DNA of 64,000 bases. It comes from Varroa destructor. Lineage: Eukaryota > Arthropoda > Arachnida > Mesostigmata > Varroidae. Shown piece by piece: positions 12,729-27,602 of the stretch. The notes under the pieces are model-generated. The model saw only the letters and a program-made list of their open reading frames with translations, had not been told where the DNA came from and ran no database searches. The translations under genes and the position numbers were made by a program. Location of the stretch: assembly GCF_002443255.2 (NCBI RefSeq), contig NW_019211456.1:34535795-34599794 (forward strand), written 5' to 3'. The stretch's first letter is position 1; every line of letters starts with the position of its first letter.

Positions 12729-14922
12729 CTGACACAACTAACAACACTGCTGATCTTCGGCGCGTTTTTTCCTCGCGCAAATGTTGCCTTCGTCGCCGTT
12801 GTTTGTTTCCGAAGGTTCAGCCGCTCATAGTACGAAGTGGCAACGACCAACATCGCATTCTCATAATTCGTAATGCTATGTTTATGAAATGGGAAACAGA
12901 CCGAAGTAATTTGAACATTTGTAAAAACAAGACCAATAACAGGTCCGCAGGTCTCGTTGACTACGTTTTATAGATCAGCGTTTGCCTCTGCCACCATAAT
13001 CAACCATCACAGCGACGAGGACTAACTCTACGATTTGAACCCACAGATGTTACTATTCGGAAACATCATTGTAACTGCAATTTAAAAACGTTCGTCTCTG
13101 TTTTGTAGCCTCTAACAGCCGTTGCGTGGCCGGCCGCAGAACATGTTATCTGTCTAAAAACAGCACAGAATTGAGCCGTTTCAGCTTTTCTTGCTATTTA
13201 CATATAAGTAATTATGATTAATACCACCGTAACCACAATCAGTACTAGCGGCAGATGCGGAATAGAGCTCATTTGCGTCTTCTAGAATTCTCATATGAAC
13301 GTGTTTGTTACTGTTGTCGATTTGATCTAATGGAACATTATTGCGTCGACGACATAGCGTTTACCTGCTCCTGCTACGTAGAATGTCTAGTCAAACAGCA
13401 TTTACCCCCAACCCCCACCCTCAGCAGCTCTTAATCCTTGTGAGTATTGTCATAAGCATGATCCCAATTTACCGCGAAGGCGTCTGTGGGCATTCGCTAG
13501 AACAATGCATGGCAAGCTTCCGACCGAATGAGACGACTTCACGTTCGTCTCATGTGTCGCCTTTCGGCTGACACTTCGTTCGTTTTACGATAGCAAAATC
13601 ATCAGCAGTATCACAATGATGAGCGCCATCGTGGTCGATATCACTTCGATCGCTGTTTCCTATATTCTAGCGGTGATTGAACTATTCACAATGAGCTTTC
13701 GATCTCGTTTTTCTCCGCTTTATCCGCGCCTCTTTTCTCTCTTTTCCCTAACAGTCCCGTCATATTATGTATGTCGTACGTTGTTCGCTCAGGACCTTCA
13801 GCTGATTGACCGCTGGATCACCTGCGAATAGCCGAACTAGGCCGAACAGCCTAGGTGGTCAGAGCTGTTCAAACGTATCTGATTTCTCGAACTCTTATTG
13901 GAATTGCTACCGCAGCTCGATCGCACGTATTCGAGATCGTCATCACAGGAACTATGCCATACTATGAATACTGGCGCTTGCAGTTTTCAATATGCCTAAT
14001 ATCTAACGAACTTGGTATCTGATGTCTACCTGAAGTACATTTCAGAATTTACTTTTCGGCATAACGGAGTCGTTTTACTTGTCGTCATCCGATGAAATCC
14101 ACGTTAAAATATATAAAAAACACATCGTTGTGGTAAACATTTTTGAAGGAAGTGCATGCCGTTACTATCAGTGTAAATAACGGTGGAACAAAGTTTGTTT
14201 TTTTGTACTTTCCAAATCACAGAATCGATTAGCGTTCTCATATAGTAACGCGTGCACTTTAACAAGGGGCGGTTTACTAATGAAACCGGGCACATTTTCT
14301 TGATAGTCATCTTCATTATCAAAATACAGACGCAACTAATAGATTTAATAAACTATTCACAACGTACCTCGCGTGACGGCATAAATGTAAACGCGTAAGC
14401 CTATGGTGAAAATAACAATAGAAGCAGATGTTTGTATCTGGTGTCTTTTAGCGCTACAAACCTTTAATTATAGTATATACTCAGACAATGCGAGTGTTTG
14501 ACGTAAATTATTTCCTATTGGCTCTTTTGCCGATTTCAGATCAAGCAGACAAAATCTACATCAAACCCTGATTGGTTCTATAGATTAACACGGCGGAACT
14601 GCACCATCCAACCTGACAGACCCGTAAATGTAGAGGACACTAAACTAACAAGTTCATTCCGACGATGCTAAATCAATCAATTTGTTTCAATATAGTACCA
14701 TCAGAGATGTCAACAAATAAGTGATTCTGTTCTGAAGAATACGGAACCCTTACCCAGCTATCAAAAATGGAAGGGGGTAATCTACAGGCTTCCAGTTGGC
14801 TCATCAGCGTTTGGTCCGTATGTTCCATTTTTTGTCTGTCGGTCTTTGTTCTGTGTTTTATGTAAGCGTAAAATTCTACTGAGTAACTACAGCAGCGATA
14901 GTAAGTTAAATCATTCAACTTT

Positions 14923-14940
14923 GCCGGCCGACCGGCCGGC
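14923..14940. repeat. CCGG-rich near-palindrome
   Basis: GCCGGCCGA followed by CCGGCCGGC forms an 18 nt near-perfect palindrome of CCGG units in AT-rich surroundings. Confidence 0.7.
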
Positions 14941-17402
14941 CTGGTTACCCATTTCGCATCGTGATAATATATCTTAGATGGGAGAGAGACGAATGGCTAG
15001 TCCGTGAGGTTTGTGCCTGTCGAAACTTGACCTGCTAAGCTACGGTTATCGCGTCTTACCTGGAGGGAACGGTGAGCAATCTCCTTTAGAAAGTAATTGG
15101 TCCAAAAACATTTACTAACAAGCCACTATATTTACTAACAGAACGTGGATTTTCCTTTTTCTTTCAAATTAAGAGGCACCCTGAAGCTATTGCACGGAAA
15201 AGTAAGTTTCTGTCATTCTTTGTTCATATGGTTACACGTTGTATACGCACCTTCACTGGTTCCCGAATAAAACTTAGCCAGCAGAAACGGAACATATCGA
15301 GGTGAGGGGTGCGTGACCGTTCACGTCATCAAAGGGCAGACGGCCGCTTGGCCCACGTAGGCGTTACCGCGGCCACCACTGCGATGCTTCTGGAGCAACC
15401 GTAATCGGCATGATGGGTAGTCAAATAGCAAATGGCAGAAGAGAATCATATGGTAGTATTAGTCATCGTGGAAACGAACAAAAAATCAACTGCATTTCTA
15501 AGTCACACGGACGGACCCAATCATCATACCAGTATCATAGCAAAAGTCCCAGCAGCGCTGCGACCGAGGCAGCAAAAAAAATCTAACCCGTCCCAATTTC
15601 TTTAGTGATTGTCTCACTCTGAAAACGTGGTGCAGTGAAGTAGATGACGTGCGGCCGTCATGTGATTGGTTTATGCCACGAACTTCGAATTTCTGAGCTG
15701 GTTCCACCAGGGCTATAGGTGCACACCGTAGGTATTAACATGTGAAAATTTGCCACAGTTTCCACGCCTGTTTATTGTTGTTTATATTAAGCGTCTATTC
15801 GGCTTATGCGATAAACGTGTCTGTATAAATATTTCCAAGAATGAAGAACGCACGTCTGAGCTGAAGAGATATTTAGAAGAGATTCAGATTGGCAACATCG
15901 GTTAGTCGCTATGAGAAAAAGCAACTCCTCGTTCTCGTTTTACTAAATTTGCCGTTACTTTTAGAATTTGATGTCCGACTCATAATGTATGTGTAAAAGT
16001 GCGTAAGACTCCCATCCGTAGATACGACTAATACGCTGTAAAAGATCGTAGATCGTTATCCAGCAACGCTGTAACGTAACGATCGATTTTCATATATAAT
16101 TGAAACACTTTATTTTTGAAATCAGATCTGAAAATCCAAAGGAACTGTAGCAGAAAAGCTTCATTCTATCGTGAAGTCTGACAGTGCGCCAATAAATTTA
16201 TAGGGAAGATATCTTCCGGTGAATCAAGTTAGGGAAACCAGGAAAACGCTGTCCAAACAGTGAAACATTAACAACAGATCAGGTGGACGACCGATCACGT
16301 ATCACGAACAGAATCGAACGTGTATTACTAAACTGGCTTAAGAGTTGTTACACACAATGGGAGTAAATTTTGCTTTCTTTTCTCTGCAGTATATTAAAGT
16401 GACTTAACCAATGAAACCATTAGATGTAGTTCGTAAGACTAATATCTGCTATGGACGTGTACCCTACAAGAGAGAAAAATTACAATGCTCGTAATAGAAC
16501 TTGCAAGTTACTAGTTTATGTGGGTGTAACTCAACCGCTGCTCCCTTAACAGCCCCTTTATTAAGGGTTGAAACCTTTCCAAAACCTACTATACCATTAT
16601 TTTGATCTCTTATTGTGGCTGTCCCCCTGATAAAACCTGCTTCCACTATCGTCGTCCATGCTATGGCGAGCATTTAAGTTATTCACGTAAATTTCATTAT
16701 ATTTCGCATTCCACTTACAGCGATATAACACAGTGATATCCTGCGCAATCTAGCCGCTTATAGTTACCAGAAAATGAAACTATAATAGCATACACATTGG
16801 TGAACCAAAGGGCTTGGGAAAGAAGAAGCAGCAGCTCAGGGAAAGACAGGTGTTACCCCTGCATCGGTCGACTAAATATCTTCTGTGCCCGCATGAAACA
16901 GACATGGGAAGTTAGGTAAACGGCTAACATTCCCACTAGTGCACATGTCTACTTGCGCTAACTATGGGGCCTCAGAAAACCCTCCATTTTTATATATCCC
17001 GCTGCTGAACGTGAATACATGTCTATTTTGAAAATGGTAATTGTTCCCGTCGCCACCATCGCTCTGTCTTTTATCGTATCTATTCGAAAGTGCCAATATG
17101 ACCAATACTCTTCTCCTGTGCGATGGCCATCCGACTACAGGTCCGTTCGCTAAGCTGCCGGTTAATTCGTATAGAGAGTATTGACGCTGTTGTCGTCAAC
17201 GTTCTTTTTTGCTAAAACGCTATTTCCCCCGAAGGCACGCTCCCGCCTCACTCGTTGCTTCTAATTGTTAATAGACAAATATCTCTGTTTGGCGCATTTT
17301 CCGAAAAATTGGTCGCTAGCGCAGCTTTACTAGCACTTATAGCAAAATACAGAAAGGGTAACAGAAATTATGACAGTAACGGTAACGCTAGCGTTTGATG
17401 CT

Positions 17403-17421
17403 GGCGGGGGCGGGGGGGGGG
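17403..17421 (+). repeat. G-rich tract
   Basis: GG-C-G5-C-G10. It is a strongly asymmetric guanine run and could form G-quadruplex-like structure, although it does not give four separated G3 runs under strict loop rules. Confidence 0.7.
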
Positions 17422-20400
17422 CAGTTGACCTCTTAGCCCCTTGGCGACGAGAGATTGAGCTTAACTTACTAATCAATCAAGTGACTGAACGCTACGAGCA
17501 ATACTATCGCGAATAGCATTATCGGATCGCCAAGACAACTGTTTCAGATTAAATAACTTCGCTCCAATAATTACTACTTTTATTAGTCTGCAGCAAGTAT
17601 TCGTAGTTCTGCTAGTCTATGTGTGACCGGGTATGCTAATAGTAGTAGTTTGCAATAAGAAGGTGCAAATAGGTATTGTACGTGGGTTGGAACAACTCCC
17701 GAGATTATTTATCGCCTTAGGAGGTAACGACTTCGGAGCGCGGGTATCTGACCAGCGTCGGTAAGATTGAAGGAGAAGACTATTCCAATCTGCTACAAAT
17801 CGAGCCGACATTCACTAGCTAGGCACAAATCTTCCCCCGCAGCAGGAAGCTTGAGTCCGGCGTTATACGTGGTAATGTCTACACGTGGTTGTTCCTTCCT
17901 GTTTCTGTCTGCGTCTGCTTTTAGGTGTAGCAATATTCTATGGACTAGAAAGCTTAATTGCAACAGCACTTACTTCTACGATCACCACCGGTATCATCGC
18001 AACGATCGTCATCATCTAAACGAGAGAAGTATCTGTTATCCCATCCTATCATCGGAGAAGTAGCAAAAGTACTAACTTCAAAGTACAAGATGTCACAATG
18101 ATCGACTTCACTGAAGTCGGCGCTAGCCTCGCCGCCAGTTTCGGGTGTGCGGGCCGTATTCGATAGCATAACATCTCTGTTTTACACGTGTTACAACACG
18201 ATGCATTCTGCCAGCTGTGCAAGCGGATGTTCGATCTGCAACAAGCCCTTTCCAAGATGGCCGTGGTTTTCAAAGGATCTCGAAACGGCGTCATGTCAGT
18301 ATTCACTGTCGGTGTTTTTATCCTGCAGCTGAAAGAATCCGTCGACGATATTGGTTTCGTTACTTGTGGAACTGTAACTGGTAGCTCCAATGAAGCTTCG
18401 TCAAGGCGACTCGATGTTCGGATAGGATGTAGACATTTTCATTGAGACGCAGATGGAATGAGGGCTCTATGTAATCGGACTGCCAAGAATGACCGATCGA
18501 TCTTATTGTTACTTGAACGATGTAAAAATGGAAGTATTGGTTATCGACAATAACGATCCTATCTAATCTACTTCGTGTTTTAGAAAACGCAATTGCATAT
18601 TTGTTTACAAACGGTGCAGGCCACAAGTTTTCTGCCATAACACGACTACGGTGGCCCGAACCGAACTGTGAAAATCATTAAGAACAAGCGAAGTTTGAGT
18701 TTCGGATATGTTGAAATTAATAAGATATTAACTGTGTTAGGATATTTGAATTTATCGCAGCAACGATACAGGCAACTTTTGGTTCTTTGGGATCTACCGG
18801 GCCAATCTGTCAGACATTTACGAGAATTGCCTAATTCTAAAAGCTGCTCTATGTGGTTTCTATTTTGTTTTTTGACAATGAGCAATCTTCGAGCGTCTAT
18901 TTCACTGGTGACCGCATTTTTGCTACGTTGTGTTCAAAATTAGCGATCTGTTTTTGCGTACGCGATATAGTTGTTTTCCTTCGATATTTTTCAAACTGTC
19001 ATATGTGAAATGTAACATGTGGATGCAGTTTATATATCCATACTGGGCAGTACGAAACGTTCGCTCGATACCGTTGGGCTGACGTTATCGTTCGACGTCC
19101 TATCGAGTGTTGCTAAAAAGAAATCACTGCTTCATGAATCACGGCTAGGATCAAAAGCTTTGGTTAGCGTCTGAACCCGAATTTCGTGCTAATACATTTA
19201 GCCTGACTGCAATAGCAAGGTTCGACATTTGACATGATTTTAAGGCAAAGTAAACATATCTGTAAACGATTTCAATAGCTCTATCGGTCATGCGACCATT
19301 TGGAGCTGCTAGACAGTGATAAATAAACCGGCTTATTAAGAGCACCGTTCTGCCGCTGGTGGGCTATACTGCGAGACAATTGGCAGGGACATATTTCTCC
19401 GTGTACAGACGGAAGAAATGGCGCTCTTCTACTGTATACCTTCGTGAGTTCGTTGTTTCCACGCCAAATATAATAGTAGATGAGACTACAGTCGGAAACT
19501 GTATTAGTTGAAAGTAAGATTACGTACGAAGGTACGGCTTACTTTAACTAATCCCATATAGATATGCTCGTAACAGGGGGACCACTGTGTACACAAATTG
19601 TGAGCAAACATTAAACTCACAGCTGCGGAAGAACGACGATTGCAGTTCCTATGCCGGGAGTTTCAGTTTCCTAAAATCAATCGTGAGAGTACCTTCACAC
19701 CAGCATCATGAGACTAACAATAATAATAAGAACGACACCTCTTTATTTGATTCACCCTTATACCCTGATCCCTCGGCAGCTGCGTGTGCACATGATCATT
19801 GTTGTCCGTTGTTACCTGAACGCTGATGATATATACCATGGGCAACGCTTGTTCGTCGATTCGTCAGCTTCGCTGACGGTCAGTCGATCTCGCAGTCGCC
19901 CCATCTATCGTCTATGGTTTTCAGGAAAACGGCGAAAGGGTCTGGGCTGAAACGACGAAGTCGGCAGGAGGATTGTTTGCAGAACGATCATCAGCCCTAA
20001 GATCGCCATCTCCGTGACCGGCATTTTCGTCATCGTCGTCGCCTGGAGGCAGCATCGAACTAACCAACAGCGCTATTGCGCTGTCCTGGCCGAACTGAGC
20101 AGCCATGCAAACGCTACCAGTTCCCTATATACGTCCGAGTAAGTCTAACAGTAGTAAGATTGTGTAAAAGAAGAAAAAAATGACAGCGTACAATGCTTCA
20201 CAACGTGGTGCAGTGAGCGACACCAGCGGCAACAACTTTCATTACGCCACTGTTTGGATTGCTACACTTGTGGTGACCGCCACAAATATAAGTACCATTA
20301 TGGCGGCCGACCTTCTATTCTAGGCTCTCCCGTGGGTCCTGGTGTTTCCTGTATTGCGGCTATAGGCCTTTGAGCCTTGAAGAATTGTTTATTATTTCAT

Positions 20401-23400
20401 GACCATCGTGTACCACTGCTATTTCTGTTGATGGCTCCCGTTCCATGAAAATTGTTATCGTTAACTTATTTGTTTGTGCGCACACCTAACCATTTTTGTC
20501 CAGTCAATGAATACACATATAAGTGCTTTATCGTCTTGGAATCGAAGTTCCAGATATCGTTGTTGACGGTGATGATGGCTGGATAGACTTGTAGATCCAT
20601 TAGGTGGCGGCCGTGTGGAACAGAAGCTACTATACAGCAATATTACAAGGAATGAACAGAAAGCGGTCTTCATGCGATGGCACGCAACAGATCCGACTGG
20701 GCTGGCAGGCGATCGGAATCAAGAATGATGCGTACTAACGAGCAAGCGTGCTCACTTAAATGTCGTCTCGTATTTTAGCATACGCCTAGTCAACTAAGAG
20801 AAATCTATTGTACAAAATGAGATTCCGCTTCTAAAATACACTGGGCTTTTCATCTGACAAACCTTATTTTTCAGCGGCTAATTACCCTCATTTCCAGCTA
20901 ACAGAATTAATCGCATGTAACAAATAGCACATCCTCTGTGGAATCGATCGAAGCGGACGAACGAAGAACTATAGGATAAAAGCTGCACTGTGTATTAAGG
21001 AAGTTTCGAGTTTTTTTTTTTAAAGTAGACCGATTTTTAAAACAATTCTGCTTACTATACTATTACTGCACACTGCGTGTTTACGTTTCAATTGTTCACG
21101 TCTTGAACAATACAAACGTTTCTCAGCTGACAGCTTCAGACTTCGAAGCCTACTAGTAAAATTTGGGTTGCAGTGTCTTTTAACATGAAGGCCTCACTGC
21201 GTCTAAAGCCCTAGCCCATAACTGCTCATATAAGGATCGTTACATTACAAGAGACAACGAACGAGAGTTTATCAGCGGCAACGGTGGACTACGTAAGCGG
21301 ACGGTTAACCATATTCACCTCAAAGCTAAAAAGTTCTTGCTATTAAGCCGCCGAAGACGTTCATGCTGTAGATATGCTAAATAAATTTGATATTTAAATC
21401 AAGGCGTGTCCTTTTTTCTTTTACGTACTTCAACTCAGCTTTTGAAGCACAATTGTTGGGCCACGTTTGTCCAAACAGGGCGATATTTATAATGGATTCA
21501 AGACAAGCTTTAATGAATTCTATTAACATTCGCTTCTCATTGTCGGTCGGCTGTCAACGGAAGTACGTTTCGAAGGTGCGACGTTCAATATTCGAGCATC
21601 TCGTTGTAGATCTACGAGGGCTCACAGCGTTTACCCTAGACCAAAGAGCGTTTTTACCTTTCGGCAATTCCTTACCAGCTTACCTCCAGGTAGTTCCAGG
21701 TAAAGTACGACAACTTCATAATTCTATCACTCACGTCACATAATGTTTGATGCCGACTGAATTCTCTATGGAAGGCTTATCGATTATGTGCCAATATATA
21801 CGCAATTACCTGTAAACAGGCCTAGGGTATTTAAATCTCACTTCTACATAATAAAGATAAATGTGTGTAAATTATAAATTTAGCGGACTAATTTCATAAA
21901 CAATATCGCTTAGTAAAAAAAGTACGCATACACTGTGAAGTGTGAGTAACGTCAATTTTCCGATATACGCTATGTCGAACAATTGTTTGCTTCTATCCAA
22001 CCCACGACAAGGTAAATAGATGAATACGAATCTTCTACGGTCGTTCCCCAAAGTGCCAAGCCCTCTACACATTACGGCGAGTCACACCACTGTATTTTCT
22101 GACGTTACCACCTGTTATTACCCTTGCATATCAACCGCTAAGTTATCGTTGCTCGTTCAGCGTCCTCGAATATCAAAATCGGCTGTAGTAGGTTCCTCCC
22201 GGCCGCAGTACCGATCATCGGACGACTCACAATTGTACCTAGGCTAGGCTCAAGGACTTTTCGCAACCGCTGTTTGTACACACTCACTTTACTTTTAATA
22301 CTACATCGTATTCGGTCTATCGCTGTCAGGTTTAATCTGCACGCCAATGGGAACAGTGTAAGGAAATGATGGCGCTTCGGTATGACGCACCGCCCTCCTG
22401 GCACGCTCAGAGGCCCGTTGCGAAGATGACGCAGCGTACAAGGCGCGCATTGGGCTCACCACGTGTAATTGTTGCATGGTGGAGAGTATACGACACTCTG
22501 TACAGTTTGTCAATGGATAGTTGCTTCTCTGTTTCCATCGGCGCTTGAACACAAGCCGAACTACGCACGGAAATTGCACGAAGATCGCTGCGACTCGGTA
22601 CGGTGCCTAATTAGCGATCGCCGTTAAAGCTTGTAGCGTCAAAATGCCATGACGCGGGTCAGCGGGTGAGCAGGCCAAAAAGGCGGGCTGTTGAGACAAT
22701 GGCAAAACACCTAAGCAGACATATATGTAAGCAAATACTTTTCCAGATGAAGAAGGCGAGCACTAAGTGACAACGTTTGCGTACTATTTTGCGCACACTC
22801 ACTTAGTAAACAACAATGGATGGGGAACTCTTCTCAAAAACAGGCTTATTTACTTTGGCTGTTCCAGTCGAACTTATCGGCTGCTGTTCTCCTTTGATTG
22901 TAAACCTTTAGGGTGACTTGAGGATTTTATTCGTCTAATAAGATGCTGATTTCTAATAAGGTTTTTGAATTAGCTAATGATACTTTGCCATTAAGTGATT
23001 AAAAAACCAATCCTATCCTCACCCAAGCAGGACTGATAGGCTCACGTGTCTGCGGCGACTTCAACACATTAAGCATGTATTTTATGTGATGTACTCGACA
23101 CTTGCTTTTGATTGAATGCAATAAGTTTATTTACATCAATCAATCAATCCAAACGTTTATTTAATTGGTAGGGTCAATGCTAGAAAAAAATACACCCTGT
23201 TTTGTCATAAATTAGTTTGACATAACCTCATTGTTGCAATTGTAAAATTTTCTTACACATGTTCTCCTAAACGCTTGATGAAATCTATCTATAATTCAGC
23301 TGATATCCACCCAAACACTTGAGCGACACGTGTCGGAATAGGCTTAGAATTCTAACTCAGAAACGCTCCGTTATTTCTATAGGCTCCTATTTGCAGACAA

Positions 23401-26400
23401 TTTTTTCGGCCGCTTTTTCGCCATTGCCTTACTCCCATTTGCATGCGTAGATTAAGCGCGAGACAGTTTATTACAGTTATTGTGGTGACAGCTTAATTGC
23501 CTTTAGAGTCGGACGGCATCCATTACGCTAGATGAGGCAGCCCTCTCAAATAGATCATTTTCGTCCCAGCGTTCCACTAACCCCATCGAAAAGTTGGCGT
23601 CGATCATAGGGCAATACATACAAAACAACAAACGTCTCCGCCGATGCAGATGGCACTAGCTGGGCAAAAACGGGGCGGTCCGACGTGGCTCTACTCATGC
23701 ATTAACGAAATCAATCCCGCGTATGATCATCGTCCACGACATCAATAACGATGCTGGCCTAAGCATCGTGAAGGTGAAGCCGTGGCGACCAAAGGAACGA
23801 CAGAGCTTCGTTGTTTTGTCGCCCTGTCGGCTTGTTTGTTGTTGATAACACGAACGCGAAAGCCTATCGTAACGCGACCCGCATCGACTGTAAACGGTAT
23901 ATAGACTAATTTACTCCGCTTTCTGATGCTGCTGCTGTTAGTATTGTTGACATAACAGCATTCACATCAGTAGCAGCAACGATACGGTTATCAACAATCA
24001 TGAAGGCATGAAACCGAAACTAAAAACAATAAAATTACTAGAGAAAGAAACAATAAGGAGAACAACGACAGAAAATTATGCTGATCGTATACACGTCAAT
24101 CGGCGATTCTAGCGACGCAAGCAGCAACGCCACGCGTGGCAAAAAAAAAAAAACAGGAAATGTTGTCAATGACGAAGTACGCACGCCGTGCTCATGCGAC
24201 CATTAGCTGGACTTTCATAAAGTAAAATCAAGAGACTTGATATCTAGCGGCCTTCCTGCATCTCGGAAACGTCCTCGTTGTATTGTGTCTGTCGTGGTCT
24301 GATTCGTCTAGAATGGTACGAGGACGAGGCTAGCATCTGAATCTATTCGGCTTAATTGCTCTAAAAGACAATGAAGAAACAAGAAAAGTCCACAAAATCT
24401 ATTGGATACGCTTTTGTCGTTAATGCGTGTAGACATGTGAAGTTACGGTTTGTGTTTCTGGTGCACATCAGCAAATGCGTGTCATAGTAAGTCACTCGAT
24501 GAACAGCATTGAGCACAGCGTGCTAACATACGGTAGCCGGAGCCTAGAAACCCATTTTTAAGATATACTTAAGGGTGCAAATGCTAGACAAAGGCTGTAC
24601 AAATCTAGTTTATCTCTTTCAGCCAGTTGGTTTTTAGCACAGTTATTATTATTACTAAGATAAGCGGTTACTACTGATAGAATTAACTTTCCTATTCGAA
24701 GCTTCAACACACGTTTACCGTCTGATCTGGAAAGTTATAATTCTAACTGCGTCAGTTGTTTCGCAGATACGATTTATAATATTATTTTAAGTATATCACA
24801 AGAAAAGTTATTAATCTTACACCAGGACAATGTAGTTTCACCTGTCATTAACTATAGGTTCGGAATAAGGACAAACTGCACCAGTAGGGGGTAAGAGAGC
24901 AACAGATACTTAGAGATGCTATAACATAGCTTGTTGTTATAAATATTGATAAGACCCGCTCAAGCTGAATCAACGTTATTACTTCTAGAATTTCCGAAGC
25001 TTTATGAAGTCTACAATAAAAAACGCTCCATCTATTTTTGAAGCTCATTTCTTGGCAAGCAATCCGCGTGCTACGGATGGCTGAACTGATGGTTGACTAG
25101 GGTGAGGTTATCGGCGTCATGGCAGACCTTGCCACCAAAACAACCAATTAACTAGCTCGAGCCGCATAATAGGAAAAGCGCAGTGATTCAGAGACAGACT
25201 TGCTGAGCGCCGGTCTTCAAGTCAACCTCACTGAAGTTCAATTTGTACTGAGTGAACAATCGCTCGAAGTCTGTGAGGCAGGCAAGGCACGATTCCCAAC
25301 CTATTTGGATTACAAAATCACAACATTTCCTATTAGACCTAAATGTACTGTTTTACACATGTATTTTTTTCCATATGTGTCGCACTCTAGATGGTAGAGC
25401 TGAAACACTTCACTTCAGAAAGTTTATGACAGCTAAATGTGGAAATAAAGTTTTCTTTCGAATACTACTAGAAACACCGTCAATTAGGAATCTAGTCAAT
25501 ATGTATTTTGCTCAGAGACGGCGCTTACTCTGAAAAAGGCGTTTTGTTGTACTTCCTTTCGTCACCTAGGATTTGCCTGGTAGATAAATATTTAAGCCGC
25601 CATTAATTCAACATATGCGGTTTCTAGACATTCAAACATTCAGCTCCTGTCACATCTATGATCGCTTAGGTTAAGGTATAAATGGTTTTCCGCATAGGCA
25701 GCGGATCTGGTCGCGTGCTCCTGACCTTTAGCGTATGTGTGCCGTTTGTTTGCGTCGTATAAACATGATCGATCTACAGATGACTCCCATTGATGATGTC
25801 GCTACGGTGATGTCGTGTGAAAAAAACACATCCAGATAATTAGAAATTCTGTAAAATAAGCTGTATTTTTCTGTCCTTTGCGATGCGAATAGATTTATCT
25901 ATTATTACATAAATACTCATCGTAATATTAACAACAGCTCTTATCATCAATGACGATTATTCGGATGAGGATAATAAAGCCGTATACAGAGCATAGTGCT
26001 TTCCCATCTGATAATAAGAAACTGCTTAACGCAGAACTTGCTTGAACTTGTGGACAGAAGTTGAGCGTATCAAGAGACAACTAGTTGTCCATCGAATTAC
26101 CAGCATTCGCCATAGTTAGCCATTCAGATGTATTTTAGTTTTATTTCAAACATTCATCATTTATGTCTCGAGCACCGTAAAGATCTACCACTCGACTATT
26201 TCATGGCGGCCATGTAATCGTTTGAAAATAGGTGCTAGCTTCTTGAAAACTCGTGTGGTCAGGTTGGCCCTTTAGTTCTCTGTGTGTATATAAGCGGTTT
26301 GTGTTGTTTAAGCTTCTATACTCGTTGGCACTGACAGGCAAGCGGTGCATTTTATACATCAGTGAATATTTCGCACCTTCGAACCCAGATAGGTTTCAAT

Positions 26401-27602
26401 TTCTTATGCCAGAATGTGTTAATAACAAAAGAACTAAAACACATCGCTGATGTTTGTTCAGACGTAGCGTAACGATTTTCAATTTCGTTTTTTACTCGAC
26501 GCGGCTTTACACTCGTGGCGGTCGCTTTCGTACCGCAATAAAACACAAAACACATCGCTAGCATCCGAGAAGCTCAGTGACGTCGCGGAGCCATCACACC
26601 TCGTTTCTTAATGTCCTACCGTCTGTCCTAAAGACGAAACACTCTTGAATGACAGCTATACGATTGGCATGTCATTATGCCGTACGCTACGCGAGCCGAA
26701 AGTACCTGCGGACATATTTCGTGTTATATAGGCAGCGTCTGCCAATCGTACTCGCCCGATTCCATTGGATGCTGGAATTATGCCTATCGTTTTTGTTATT
26801 ATTGTTGACCTAATGTCAGTGTGTGTCTGGACGCTTTGCCATACGCAGCATTCTACCGGGCCACCGGCCTGACTAATCTACCGCGACTTTACCAGCCTAT
26901 TTCTTCTTCTACCATTTCCGTTATTAGCACTACTGATACCGCTACAGTTACAAGAAAACTATTGCCAACCATCAAATGATCGTACGAAGCATAACAGTTG
27001 TCGGGTGGCGCCTCTGAGAAGGGCGAATCAGGGGCTTTTTTGACTGCACTGGTAGTTTGGATAGGGATTCGTTGTTTCGCAGTGGGTTCTGTTTCTACCG
27101 AAGCGCTCATGAAGACGCTATTGTCAGTGCCGATTGTTGCGGCGTGGTGTCACGGGAAACACAAGAGATTCGGGGAAAGTTTGACGAGAGTACGCTGTTG
27201 AAGGGAAAAAATAGGTTCCTCTGAACGTCATCAGTCAAGTGGTAACGGTCCACTGGCGCTGTTCGTACTAGTGGCGGGCGGAAACATCTCGGCGATCATA
27301 GCAACGAGTTGGAATTGTGATAATCTGCTAGTAACAATGATGATGGCAAAGACAACGAACGTAATATGTCTAATTTGCGAATGCCGCACAGGGAGGTCCA
27401 CAAACACAGCATACATCATTAACTATCTCATCAGGCTCGGCCATCATTCAGTGCTGACACTGGGGCCAGTTAGGAAAAAGGCGGCTGTAGCACGGACGAA
27501 AATTCGAACAAACACCGGTACACAGCAAATATTGCAACGGATTCAAGAAATAAGATGAAAATACATAATACTATAATTATATAGTGACATCCGATTAATA
27601 TG

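Larger units (their letters stand above)
12729..27602. other. Gene-poor region, no recognisable gene
   Basis: No protein family recognised on either strand. It holds a GCCGGCCG palindromic cluster (14923-14940), a G-rich tract (17403-17421), a small hairpin around an ACGATGCT/AGCATCGT pair near 23.75 kb, and scattered A/T runs. The longest open frames are about 110 codons (for example 18049-18390 on the minus strand and 21387-21743 on the plus strand) and look like chance frames. Confidence 0.55.

Noticed and set aside
13109..13215. Open frame after TCTCTGTTTTGTAG
   Set aside because: Two frames are open for 20 or more codons with no homology, as expected by chance after a T-rich stretch.
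18188..18445. C2H2 zinc-finger-like pattern CQLCKRMFDLQQALSK
   Set aside because: The Cys pair, Phe and Leu fit, but the first His is Met and no second His follows. No neighbouring fingers.
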